DNA from: Clostridia bacterium
GTDB lineage: Bacteria > Bacillota > Clostridia > Christensenellales > Aristaeellaceae
Length of the DNA stretch: 64,000 nucleotides
Direction of reading: 5' to 3'
NCBI GenBank assembly: GCA_017470145.1
Contig: JAFUFB010000006.1
Coordinates: 42,120 to 106,119, forward strand
Made by a program: the position numbers and the translations under genes. The notes beneath the pieces were generated by a model. It searched no databases and was not told the origin of the DNA. It saw nothing but the letters and a program-made list of their open reading frames with translations. How positions within the stretch are numbered: the stretch's first letter is position 1; every line of letters begins with the position of its first letter. This document shows, in pieces, positions 18,007 to 25,554 of the stretch.

Positions 18007-18913
18007 CCTTCACCGCCCCCACCATCACGCCCTTCACGAAATACTTCTGCAGGAAGGGATAGATGCACAGGACGGGCACGGTGGTCAGGATAATGGTGGA
18101 ATATTTAATGGTCTCCGCGAAATCATCCACCCGGTCTGTCTCGCTGCCGGAGGAATTCAGCAGATTGGAGTTGGCAATCAGGATGGACCGCATGATGTTC
18201 TGAATGGGCAGCTTGTTGTTATCCTGCAGATAAATGCTGGCCGGGAACCAGGCGTTCCAGTGCCCTACGCCGTAATACAGCAGCAGCACCGCGATGGTGG
18301 GCATGATCAGGGGCAGGGTAATCCGGAACACGATCACCAGATCGTTGGCACCGTCCAAATAAGCGGATTCCGTCAGGCTCTCCGGCACCGCCTGGATGGC
18401 CGTGCGGCAGATGATGCAGTTATACACACTAATGGCGCCGGACAGGATCAGAGCCCACAGGGTATTATACAGCCCCAGGTCCCGAATGTTCAAGTAGATC
18501 GGGATCATGCCGCCGCTGAAGAACATGGTGAACATGATCAGGAACTGAATCACGGGCTTCAGCAGCACATTTTTCGACGCCAGGAAATATCCCGTAAACA
18601 GCGTCAGCAGGATATTCAGGGGCAGGCTCACCAGCAGGATCAGCAGGATGTTCTTGTATCCGCTGAGCAGCAGTGGATGGGTAAAGGCCAGGCTGTAGGC
18701 GCTGGTGGTAACCATATGGGGCAGCAGCATGATGCCCTGATGGGCGGACAGATAGCTGGTGGAGGTGAAGGAGGCCACCAGGCAATACCACATGGGATAG
18801 AGTGTAATCACGCACAGGAAGATCAGCAGGAACGCGTTGATCGCAGTAAAGACCTTGCTGCCTGTGGATTCCTTGATGTGGTTGTTATGCTTCACTCTCG
18901 CAACGGTAGACAT
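18002..18913 (-). CDS. Carbohydrate ABC transporter permease (LplC/YtcP type)
   Basis: Inner-membrane permease of 303 residues with six hydrophobic segments. The ABC-contact EAA loop reads SAYLDGANDLVIVFRITLPL. The C-terminal KYFVKGVMVGAVKG is the standard ending of CUT1 LplC-like permeases, so the gene is full length. Pairs with the LplB-like permease 21 bases upstream. No ATPase is present in the window for this system; CUT1 importers commonly share an MsmK-type ATPase encoded elsewhere. Confidence 0.93.
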   Translation of the reverse strand: MSTVARVKHNNHIKESTGSKVFTAINAFLLIFLCVITLYPMWYCLVASFTSTSYLSAHQGIMLLPHMVTTSAYSLAFTHPLLLSGYKNILLILLVSLPLNILLTLFTGYFLASKNVLLKPVIQFLIMFTMFFSGGMIPIYLNIRDLGLYNTLWALILSGAISVYNCIICRTAIQAVPESLTESAYLDGANDLVIVFRITLPLIMPTIAVLLLYYGVGHWNAWFPASIYLQDNNKLPIQNIMRSILIANSNLLNSSGSETDRVDDFAETIKYSTIILTTVPVLCIYPFLQKYFVKGVMVGAVKG

Positions 18914-18934
18914 TTTGTATCCTTCCCTCCTTTC

Positions 18935-19900
18935 TCAGAACAGGCTGGAATCGGTGGTCTTGCTGCTGAGATAATTGGTAAACAGCAGGAAGGCCAGATT
19001 CACAATGGTATTGAACAGGCTCACCGCCGTGGACAGGGAATACTGTGGCTGGCCGGAGGTGGCGCCCAGGGAAATTCGATAGGTATAGGTGGAGAAGATA
19101 TCCGCCACCTCGTAGGTCGTGGGCTGATACAGGAGCAGCGTCTTTTCGTAGCCCACGTTCAGGATGGAGCCCATCCGCAGGATGAACAGGATCATAATGG
19201 TGGGCAGCAGGCCGGGCAGGGTAATATGGATCAGCTGCTGGAAGCGGTTGGCGCCGTCGATGCGGGCCGCTTCATACTGCTCCATGTCAATGCCGCTGAG
19301 GGCCGCCAGGTAGATGATGGAGTTCCAGCCAATGCCCTGCCAGATGTCGGAGATCACATAGATCAGCCGATAATATTTGGGATCCTGCAGCCAGTTTTGC
19401 TTCGTGCCCCCGAAGAAGGCCACGATGTCGGACACCAGGCCGTTCTGCTGGGTGTAAATCTTCACCAGGGAGCACAGCACCACCAGGGAGATGAAGTAGG
19501 GCATGTAGGTAATGGTCTGAACGGTGCGCTTGAATTTGTTGTGCCGAACCTCGTTCAGCATCAGCGCCAGCGCGATGGGCGCCGGAAAGCCGAAGAGGAT
19601 GGTCAGCCCGGAAATCAGGAAGGTGTTGCGCAACAGCCGCCAGAAATAGGGATCGTTGAAGAAGGTTTCGAACCAGTAAAAGCCAACCCATGGGCTGTTT
19701 TCGATGCCCCGGGTGATGCGATAATTCTTAAAGGCGATCTGGATGCCGTACATGGGCTTGTAGCAGAACAGCGCCAGATAGACCAGCACGGGCAGAATCA
19801 TCAGATACTTGTATTTGTTATGGCTGAAATCCCGGGTGATCTTCTTTCCCAGGGAGAGGCGCTTGTAGTGCGCGTTGATCGCCGCCTTCTCTTTGGCCAT
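18935..19900 (-). CDS. Carbohydrate ABC transporter permease (LplB/YteP type)
   Basis: Permease of 321 residues with six hydrophobic segments and the EAA loop YEAARIDGANRFQQLIHITLPG. The N-terminal KYKYLMILPVLVYLALFCYKP-like segment is typical of LplB; Bacillus YteP imports rhamnogalacturonan fragments with YtcP and YtcQ. I start at the ATG of MAKEKAA; a GTG ten codons upstream is possible. A 150-bp structured repeat and a large hairpin separate it from its binding-protein gene. Confidence 0.9.
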   Translation of the reverse strand: MAKEKAAINAHYKRLSLGKKITRDFSHNKYKYLMILPVLVYLALFCYKPMYGIQIAFKNYRITRGIENSPWVGFYWFETFFNDPYFWRLLRNTFLISGLTILFGFPAPIALALMLNEVRHNKFKRTVQTITYMPYFISLVVLCSLVKIYTQQNGLVSDIVAFFGGTKQNWLQDPKYYRLIYVISDIWQGIGWNSIIYLAALSGIDMEQYEAARIDGANRFQQLIHITLPGLLPTIMILFILRMGSILNVGYEKTLLLYQPTTYEVADIFSTYTYRISLGATSGQPQYSLSTAVSLFNTIVNLAFLLFTNYLSSKTTDSSLF

Positions 19901-19934
19901 GTCGTAAGCCCCCCTTTTCCTTTTTTCCACTCAA

Positions 19935-20086
19935 ATGCGAAGGGATGTTTCGATCCGGGGCCCTTGGAAGACGTCGGCACTTAGCGGGTGGCAAGCGCGC
20001 TGTCGCGCGAAGACAGCCGCTTTGTGCCGCTACGTCTGGAACGGAGGCGCGAGCCGTGCCCCGGAGTGGAACTCCCGCGCGCATGT
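19935..20086. repeat. Dispersed structured 150-bp element, copy A (152 bp)
   Basis: Outside an apical loop it is about 95% identical to 37001-37148. The element folds on itself from end to end: ATGCG/CGCAT, GGGA/TCCC, GTTTC/GGAAC, TCCGGGGC/GCCCCGGA, AGACGTCGGCAC/GTGCCG-ct-ACGTCT and AGCGG/CCGCT. The apex is CGCGC-TGTC-GCGCG here but GGG-CTCG-CCC in copy B, so sequence changed while pairing stayed. Lies inside the Lpl operon between permease and binding-protein genes, and is therefore transcribed. No protein is encoded. Confidence 0.9.
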
Positions 20087-20098
20087 TGCAAATAGAGA

Positions 20099-20142
20099 GG
20101 GAGCAGCGGCGGCCCGTTTCTCGCGGGCCCTCCGCTGCTCCC
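20099..20142 (-). terminator. Large stem-loop after the Lpl binding-protein gene
   Basis: GGGAGCAGCGG ... CCGCTGCTCCC stem with an inner GGCCCG/CGGGCC stem; followed directly by the palindrome CTGACCGGTCAG. On the minus strand no long T-run follows, so it probably limits read-through from binding protein into permeases. The rest of the 312-base gap is the 150-bp repeat. Confidence 0.7.
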
Positions 20143-20212
20143 TGACCGGTCAGGTCAGAGTCCTCTTTTCAGGAGGCATTCCGCCGACCCTTTTGTTTTT
20201 ATTCCCTGCCTC

Positions 20213-21841
20213 TTAGCGGGACAGATAACGATCGTAGCAGTTCTGGCGCAGCTCCAGCACGCGATCCACGTGATACTGGCTCAGGCCGCTGATGAAATCA
20301 TTCCAGGCAGCGTCGTCATTGACGTCCTTGTTGCCCACCAGGAAGGAGGTGCACTGTTCCACCACGTAGGTGCCCAGGTTGGCGTCGTACAGATCCAGCT
20401 CGTCGGATTCGGCGGTGGTGAAGGTCACGCCTGTGGGCCACTTGTGGCCGGAGGTCACTTCCAGCACCTTGTCCATCTGATCGGTATCCCGGCCCATGCC
20501 CAGATAGAACCAGGCGTCATCCGCGTCGATGGAGGCCTGACTGTTCTTCAGATACAGCAGGTTGGTGGCCTGGATGCAGCTGCCGCTCCAGGTGGTGCCG
20601 TTGTACTTCACCATGGGGTCGTTGGAGGTGTCGTTAGCCACCAGGTCGGTCCAGGCGGGCAGGCCCGTCTCTTCGCTCATGTACCAGGAATCGCCTTCGA
20701 TGCCGTAGTTCCAGAACAGGAAGCCTTCCGCGGAATAGGCATAGTCCAGGGCCCGCAGGCAGGTCTTCATGGTCTCTTCGTCCGCGGACTTGGTGATGAC
20801 GCCGGTGATGGAACCGATGCCGCTGCCGCCGAAGATGGAGTAGATGTTGCCTTCGTCATCCGTCGGATAGGGGATGCCGATCCAGGGGCGGCCGTTGCCG
20901 GCGGCTTCCATGTGGTTGTTCCACAGGTTCATCTGGCCCATGGAGGTCAGGGCGATGCCGCTCAGACCGGTTTCCACCTTCTGCTGCACGTTGGTGTCGT
21001 CCACGGTCAGCAGGTCGGTGTCCACCAGGCCTTCCTTATAGATACCGGAGAACCAGCGCAGCCAGTCGCGATACTCATCCGTGCTCTGGGCCAGGATGAC
21101 CTTGTTGTCGCGAATCTCGTACAGATAGCTGGCGTTCACGTTGCCATAAGCGCCGAAGGCGCCGGACAGACCCATCTGATAGAACCGGGGGCTGAAGGCG
21201 GAGGTGAAGGTGGCGCCGTTGTACTTCTCGTTGAACACGCGAATCACGTTTTCAAATTCTCTGATGGTCTTCGGAATTTCCAGGCCGCATTCCTCCAGCC
21301 AGTCCTGCCGAACCACGGGGCCCTGGTAGGAATCGTTCCAGCCGCCGTCTTCCCGGAAGAAGCCAAAGGCGTAATACTGGCCTTCGTCGGTCTTCATCGC
21401 CTTGTCATAGGCGGGGTTGGACTGCAGCCAGGCCCAGTAGGCAGGGGCATACTCTTCCAGATAGGGGGTCAGATCCCAGATCAGCCCATCGTCCAGATAC
21501 TGCTGGGCGTTGTTCATGAAATAGGCTTCCATGATGTTGGGCAGGTTATTGGGGTCGGCCAGCAGCGTGTTGGTGAACACTCCGCCGTCAGAACCGGTGG
21601 TGGGCAGAATCCATTCGATGTTGATGCCCAGCTGCTTGCTCAGGTTCAGATGGAAGGGAGATTCATGCCAATCGGAGTAGTCGGTGTGCACATTGTGGGA
21701 GTCCTGGGAATACCAGGTGATGGTCTTCGTGCCATCCAGGGGATAGATATCCGCCGTGGAAAGCAGGTTCGCCGCCGCGAAGGCGGAGGCTGCTGTCAGC
21801 ACCATGCACAGGGCCAACACCAGGGAAAGCAGTTTCTTCAT
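20213..21841 (-). CDS. Extracellular oligosaccharide-binding protein (LplA/YtcQ type)
   Basis: Solute-binding protein of 542 residues for the CUT1 importer. A signal peptide spans about residues 1-22 (KKLLSLVLALCM, then ASAFAA); the Cys in the core is not in a standard lipobox. Length above 500 and motifs such as WYSQDSHN, GGWNDSYQGPVVRQDWLEE and EYRDWLRWFSGIYKEGLVD match LplA-like proteins. Starts after AAAGGAGG. First gene of the minus-strand transcript with two permeases, GH88 and GH2; divergent AraC gene upstream. Ligand probably a pectin or hemicellulose oligosaccharide, by context. Confidence 0.92.
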   Translation of the reverse strand: MKKLLSLVLALCMVLTAASAFAAANLLSTADIYPLDGTKTITWYSQDSHNVHTDYSDWHESPFHLNLSKQLGINIEWILPTTGSDGGVFTNTLLADPNNLPNIMEAYFMNNAQQYLDDGLIWDLTPYLEEYAPAYWAWLQSNPAYDKAMKTDEGQYYAFGFFREDGGWNDSYQGPVVRQDWLEECGLEIPKTIREFENVIRVFNEKYNGATFTSAFSPRFYQMGLSGAFGAYGNVNASYLYEIRDNKVILAQSTDEYRDWLRWFSGIYKEGLVDTDLLTVDDTNVQQKVETGLSGIALTSMGQMNLWNNHMEAAGNGRPWIGIPYPTDDEGNIYSIFGGSGIGSITGVITKSADEETMKTCLRALDYAYSAEGFLFWNYGIEGDSWYMSEETGLPAWTDLVANDTSNDPMVKYNGTTWSGSCIQATNLLYLKNSQASIDADDAWFYLGMGRDTDQMDKVLEVTSGHKWPTGVTFTTAESDELDLYDANLGTYVVEQCTSFLVGNKDVNDDAAWNDFISGLSQYHVDRVLELRQNCYDRYLSR

Positions 21842-21914
21842 GAGAATCCTCCTTTGTCCTAAATTGGTTATTTTTTTCTCAGCGCGATTTTGGCTCCGCG
21901 CTGGATGTGATTGC

Positions 21915-22046
21915 ATTATAGCGAAAGTTTGCGTTTTGAATCTATTGCATTTTAGCTGCATAACATTGCAAAATTCACAAACTTGGCAAAAAAGGCATTT
22001 TATTTCCCGAATTATATGAAAAAAGCACAGAAAACATTGCGTTTTG
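21915..22046. promoter_or_regulatory. Divergent control region with AraC-type direct repeats
   Basis: Three related 10-mers: TTGCGTTTTG (21929-21938), TTGCATTTTA (21945-21954) and TTGCGTTTTG (22037-22046), plus TTGCAAAATT nearby. The first lies just upstream of the minus-strand -10 TATAAT (21915-21920), which has no good -35, as expected for an activator-dependent promoter. I infer these bind the AraC protein encoded to the right. Confidence 0.5.
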
Positions 22047-22057
22047 CACACTGCGCA

Positions 22058-22086
22058 TTGCAATTCGTGCGCCCATTCTATATAAT
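22058..22086 (+). promoter_or_regulatory. Promoter of the AraC gene
   Basis: TTGCAA (22058-22063), 17-base spacer, TATAAT (22081-22086). Confidence 0.65.
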
Positions 22087-22117
22087 GCATTCATCCTGCA
22101 AAGAAGGGAGGGATCAT

Positions 22118-23065
22118 ATGGCCAGGCAGGAAAACGGGATGCCCGTGGATGTCAGCGCCCCCAACGCCCATGTGCCCAACGAGGGCCCCAAGGCCATCTG
22201 GATTTCGGACGTGGCTTCGCCCCTGTGCAAGTTTGCCCATAAGGCCTCTACCCAGGCCAACGGCACCTACGCCATGCATTCCCATCCCTTCTATGAGATG
22301 ATCTACACCATCTCCGCCGATGTGGAGTTCATGATCGAGGATCATCCCTACCGGGTGGGGGATCATACCCTGGTGGCCATCCCGCCCCGGATTCGTCACG
22401 GCGTGCTGGTAAACACGGATCGAACCTACGAGCGCTTTACCCTGCATTTTGACGAAGCCTGCCTCTCCGTGGAGCGCCGGGTGCTGCTGCAGGAGGTGCT
22501 GCCCAAGCATCTCTTCGACACGGATCAATCCCGGGGAGAGGCCTGCATCTGGCGAAACATGGATCACAGCGGCCTGCTGCAATGCCTGGAGGCCATGGAA
22601 ACCCTCCATCTGGCGAACACCGAAACCGCCGGCATGCTGCTGCCCATCTATGTGGAGTCCGTCCTGGCCACCCTTTACACCGCCCAGCAAACCCAGGGCC
22701 GCCCCGCCGCCCATTCGCCCCACGCCAACACCATTCAGCAGGAACTAGTGCTGTGGGTGGAGCAACATTACACCGAATCCTTCACCCTGGAATCCCTGGC
22801 GGAAAGGTTCTATCTTTCCCGGGGGTATGTGAACACCCTCTTCCAGCAGGCTACGGGCACCACCGTCAAGGCCTATGTGCAAAAGCGGCGCATGTCCTAT
22901 GTCCAGATGCTGCTGTCCGCCGGGCTCTCCGCCGCCCAGGCCGCCAACCGGGCCGGCTTTGAGGATTATACCACCTTTTATCGCGCCTATGTGCGGACCT
23001 ATGGGCACCCCCCTCCTCTGCCAAAAAGGCCGCTGGGCGGAAGGCGCTGCTGGCGGAAGCGCTGA
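22118..23065 (+). CDS. AraC family transcriptional regulator, 3' end probably frameshifted
   Basis: Regulator of 315 residues as read: cupin sensing domain (about 40-150; HSHPFYEMIYTIS, RIRHGVLV) and a C-terminal double helix-turn-helix (about 205-300; FTLESLAERFYLSRGYVNTLFQQATG, then AGFEDYTTFYRAYVRTYG). ATG follows GGGAGGG. After a run of six C (23008-23013) the reading frame turns into atypical residues and stops, while the next frame stays strongly coding (C/G at most third positions) to a TAA at 23190. One extra C would restore it. Likely activator of the divergent Lpl-GH88-GH2 operon. Frameshift may be real or a sequencing error. Confidence 0.85.
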   Translation: MARQENGMPVDVSAPNAHVPNEGPKAIWISDVASPLCKFAHKASTQANGTYAMHSHPFYEMIYTISADVEFMIEDHPYRVGDHTLVAIPPRIRHGVLVNTDRTYERFTLHFDEACLSVERRVLLQEVLPKHLFDTDQSRGEACIWRNMDHSGLLQCLEAMETLHLANTETAGMLLPIYVESVLATLYTAQQTQGRPAAHSPHANTIQQELVLWVEQHYTESFTLESLAERFYLSRGYVNTLFQQATGTTVKAYVQKRRMSYVQMLLSAGLSAAQAANRAGFEDYTTFYRAYVRTYGHPPPLPKRPLGGRRCWRKR

Positions 23066-23252
23066 TGCCCCGGCCCGCCGAGGGCTATTCGCCGGAGCGC
23101 CGTGGCGTCATCTTTCCCACCAACAGCGCCGAGCAGGAGGATCCCACCATGGTCAACGCCGTCCGCATCTCCCCGGAGCAAAATCCGTAACCCCCGCGAA
23201 GGGAAGCGCCTTCGCTGTATTCATATCATCTATAGAAAGGAAAGAAAACCAC

Positions 23253-24002
23253 ATGGAAATTGGAGCGCAATTTTACACCGTCCGGGAGCATTGTCAAAAC
23301 CTGGAGGACTTCGCCGAAAGCCTGAAGAAGGTGGCGGATATCGGGTATCGCACAGTCCAGATCTCCGGCACCTGCCCTTTCCCCGCGGACTGGCTGAAGG
23401 AAAACCTGGAGAAGAATGGCCTTCGCTGCGTCCTGACCCATACGCCTCCGCCCCGCCTGCTGGGGGAGATGGACCAGGTCATCGCCGACCATAATACCTT
23501 CGGCTGCGATCTGGTGGGTCTGGGCTTCTGGGCCTTCGACCCGGAGCGGGATATGAGCTTTGAAAAATTCATGGAAACCTGGCCCCAGGTGGCCAAGCAG
23601 CTAAAGGCCGGCGGGAAGTATTTCATGTATCATAACCACGATCGGGAGTTCATCAAGCGGGACAGCAAGCCCATCCTGCAGATTCTGGCGGAAACCATCC
23701 CCGCCGAAGAGATGGGCTTCACCCTGGATACCTTCTGGGTTCAGGCCGGCGGCGGCGATCCCGCCCAGTGGCTGGAATACCTCAGCGGCCGGGTGCCTGC
23801 CATCCATCTGAAAGATTACGCCTATGGCCGGTCTATGGCCGTGGTGGGTGAAGGCAACATCAATTTCGCCCGGGTCTTCAAAAAAGCGGAAGCCGCCGGC
23901 ACGAAGTATATGCTGGTGGAGCAGGATGACTGCCACGGAGAGGATCCCTTCGAATGCCTCCGCCGTTCCTATGACTATCTCCACAGCTGGGGCTTCCAGT
24001 AA
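23253..24002 (+). CDS. Sugar phosphate isomerase/epimerase family TIM-barrel protein
   Basis: AP-endonuclease-2 type TIM barrel of 249 residues, likely a metal-dependent sugar isomerase or epimerase in the cytoplasm. The metal-site segments YHNHDREF, GFTLDTFWVQAGG, IHLKDY and the final LVEQDDC are intact, and the start MEIGAQFYTVREH is typical. Ribosome site AGAAAGGAAAG. Follows the AraC gene on the same strand and may share its transcript. The pentose- or uronate-related context suggests a catabolic role; substrate unknown. Confidence 0.85.
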   Translation: MEIGAQFYTVREHCQNLEDFAESLKKVADIGYRTVQISGTCPFPADWLKENLEKNGLRCVLTHTPPPRLLGEMDQVIADHNTFGCDLVGLGFWAFDPERDMSFEKFMETWPQVAKQLKAGGKYFMYHNHDREFIKRDSKPILQILAETIPAEEMGFTLDTFWVQAGGGDPAQWLEYLSGRVPAIHLKDYAYGRSMAVVGEGNINFARVFKKAEAAGTKYMLVEQDDCHGEDPFECLRRSYDYLHSWGFQ

Positions 24003-24065
24003 GGGGCCTGCCGCTGACAGCTCCCCCACCTCCACAAAAGCGCGAAATCCCTTTTTCAATCATGC

Positions 24066-24089
24066 TCCCCCGCAAAGCGGGGGACTTTT
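24066..24089 (+). terminator. Terminator after the TIM-barrel isomerase gene
   Basis: TCCCCCGC-AAA-GCGGGGGA followed by CTTTTCTTT. Confidence 0.75.
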
Positions 24090-24129
24090 CTTTCCCCTCC
24101 CTGCCACCAGTGAACCCCAAAATAATCCA

Positions 24130-24158
24130 TTGCATCCCGGCTTTATTTGGTGTAAACT
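24130..24158 (+). promoter_or_regulatory. Possible promoter of the DUF1015 gene
   Basis: TTGCAT (24130-24135), 17-base spacer, TAAACT (24153-24158). Weak match, but placed correctly after the preceding terminator. Confidence 0.35.
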
Positions 24159-24229
24159 GTACCCATCCCCTGCGGGGATAATTGTTTTGGTGTACCCTCA
24201 CCGCGATTAAAGAAGGAGACGTACCCCTG

Positions 24230-25486
24230 ATGCCTGAAAAGAAAAACGCCTTCCGCCCGGCCCAGATTTTGCTACCCAGCGCGGAGATCGCCCCGGAAAC
24301 CTGGGCCTGCCTGGCCTGTGATCAGTATACCTCCCAGCCCGCCTATTGGGAGCAGGTGGAGGAGCTCGTGGGCGATCAGCCCTCCACCCTGCGGCTGATG
24401 CTGCCGGAATGCTATCTGGGGGAGAGCGACGCCCGCATTCCAAAGATTCACGCCACCATGGCGGATTATCTGCAGCAGGGCGTGCTGCAGCCCGTGGTGA
24501 AAAATGGCTTCGTCCTTTGTCGGCGTACCACCCCCTCCGGCACTCGCCTGGGCCTGGTGGGCACGGTGGATCTGGAGGAATATGACTTCGCCCCCGGCAG
24601 CCGGCCCTTGATCCGCCCTACAGAGCAGACCATCGCGGAGCGGCTGCCCGCCCGGCTGAAGATTCGCCGGGGCGCTCCCGTGGAGCTGAGCCATATCCTG
24701 ATCCTCATCGACGATCCGGAGCGCACCGTGCTGGAGCCCCTGGCCCAGAAGGCGGAAGCCCTGCGGAAGCTGTACGATTTCGACCTCATGCAGGGCGGCG
24801 GCCATTTGGCAGGATTTGCGGTGGAAGCCTCGGAGGACCTGGCCCAGGTGGATCACGCTCTGAAAGCCCTGCAGGAAAAACTGGGAGAGCATCCCCTGCT
24901 GCTGGCCGTGGGGGATGGCAATCACTCCCTGGCCACCGCCAAGGCCTATTGGGAGGAAATCAAGGGGACCCTCTCCGAAAAAGAGCGGAAAAATCATCCT
25001 GCCCGCTTCGCCCTGTGCGAAATTGAGAACATTCATGACGAAGCCCTGCTCTTCGAGCCCATTCATCGGCTCATCACCGGCACCACTCCTGAGGAGCTGT
25101 ACGACTGCTGGGAGCGGTACGCGGAGGAACGGGGCATGACCGTGTCCGAGGAAGGCGAAGGCCATACCTTTATCATGAACATCCGGAAGGATGAATATCC
25201 CGTCGTGGTGAAAAAACCGGAGGGCGCCATCCCCTGCGAAACCATCCAGCTGTTCCTGGATGACTTCCTGGAGAGCCACCCCAAGGCCAATATCGACTAT
25301 ATCCATGGCGCCGCCGCCCTGCGGGAGCTCTCCCGCCAGAAGGACGCAGTGGGCTTCCTGCTGCCCGCCATCGATAAGCATACCTTCTTCGACGTGGTGA
25401 AGGAGCTGGGAGTGCTGCCCCGGAAAACCTTCTCCATGGGCGAGGCGGACGAAAAGCGATTCTACATGGAGTGCAAGAAGATTTAA
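24230..25486 (+). CDS. DUF1015 family protein
   Basis: 418-residue cytoplasmic protein of the DUF1015 (COG4198) family; function not established. The hallmark VGDGNHSLATAKAYWEE is present near the middle, and IDYIHGAAAL near the end. In other Clostridia homologues often sit next to serine synthesis genes; here the neighbours are carbohydrate genes. Start chosen at the ATG after AAGGAGAC. Confidence 0.8.
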   Translation: MPEKKNAFRPAQILLPSAEIAPETWACLACDQYTSQPAYWEQVEELVGDQPSTLRLMLPECYLGESDARIPKIHATMADYLQQGVLQPVVKNGFVLCRRTTPSGTRLGLVGTVDLEEYDFAPGSRPLIRPTEQTIAERLPARLKIRRGAPVELSHILILIDDPERTVLEPLAQKAEALRKLYDFDLMQGGGHLAGFAVEASEDLAQVDHALKALQEKLGEHPLLLAVGDGNHSLATAKAYWEEIKGTLSEKERKNHPARFALCEIENIHDEALLFEPIHRLITGTTPEELYDCWERYAEERGMTVSEEGEGHTFIMNIRKDEYPVVVKKPEGAIPCETIQLFLDDFLESHPKANIDYIHGAAALRELSRQKDAVGFLLPAIDKHTFFDVVKELGVLPRKTFSMGEADEKRFYMECKKI

Positions 25487-25502
25487 ACAAACCCTGAAAT
25501 AA

Positions 25503-25523
25503 GCACCCCGCAGAGCGGGGTGC
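25503..25523. terminator. Hairpin between DUF1015 and GH5 genes
   Basis: GCACCCCGC-AGA-GCGGGGTGC. No T-run on the plus strand (AAAAAA follows), so a weak terminator at best; one of several CCCCGC-nnn-GCGGGG units in the window. Confidence 0.6.
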
Positions 25524-25554
25524 GAAAAAACACCTGAGCGAGCGGAGGAAAATA

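Noticed and set aside
17948-19984. 678-codon open frame on the plus strand across both Lpl permease genes
   Set aside because: It is antisense to two well-recognised permeases, rich in Gln/His/Gly as expected for GC-rich shadow frames, and matches no family.
20270-21862. 530-codon plus-strand frame opposite the Lpl binding protein
   Set aside because: Antisense shadow with biased Gly/Val/His composition and no domain.
23102-23494. Plus-strand 130-codon frame over the AraC end and TIM-barrel gene
   Set aside because: Most of it overlaps the isomerase gene in a wrong frame; only the separate frame ending at 23190 has coding-type composition.
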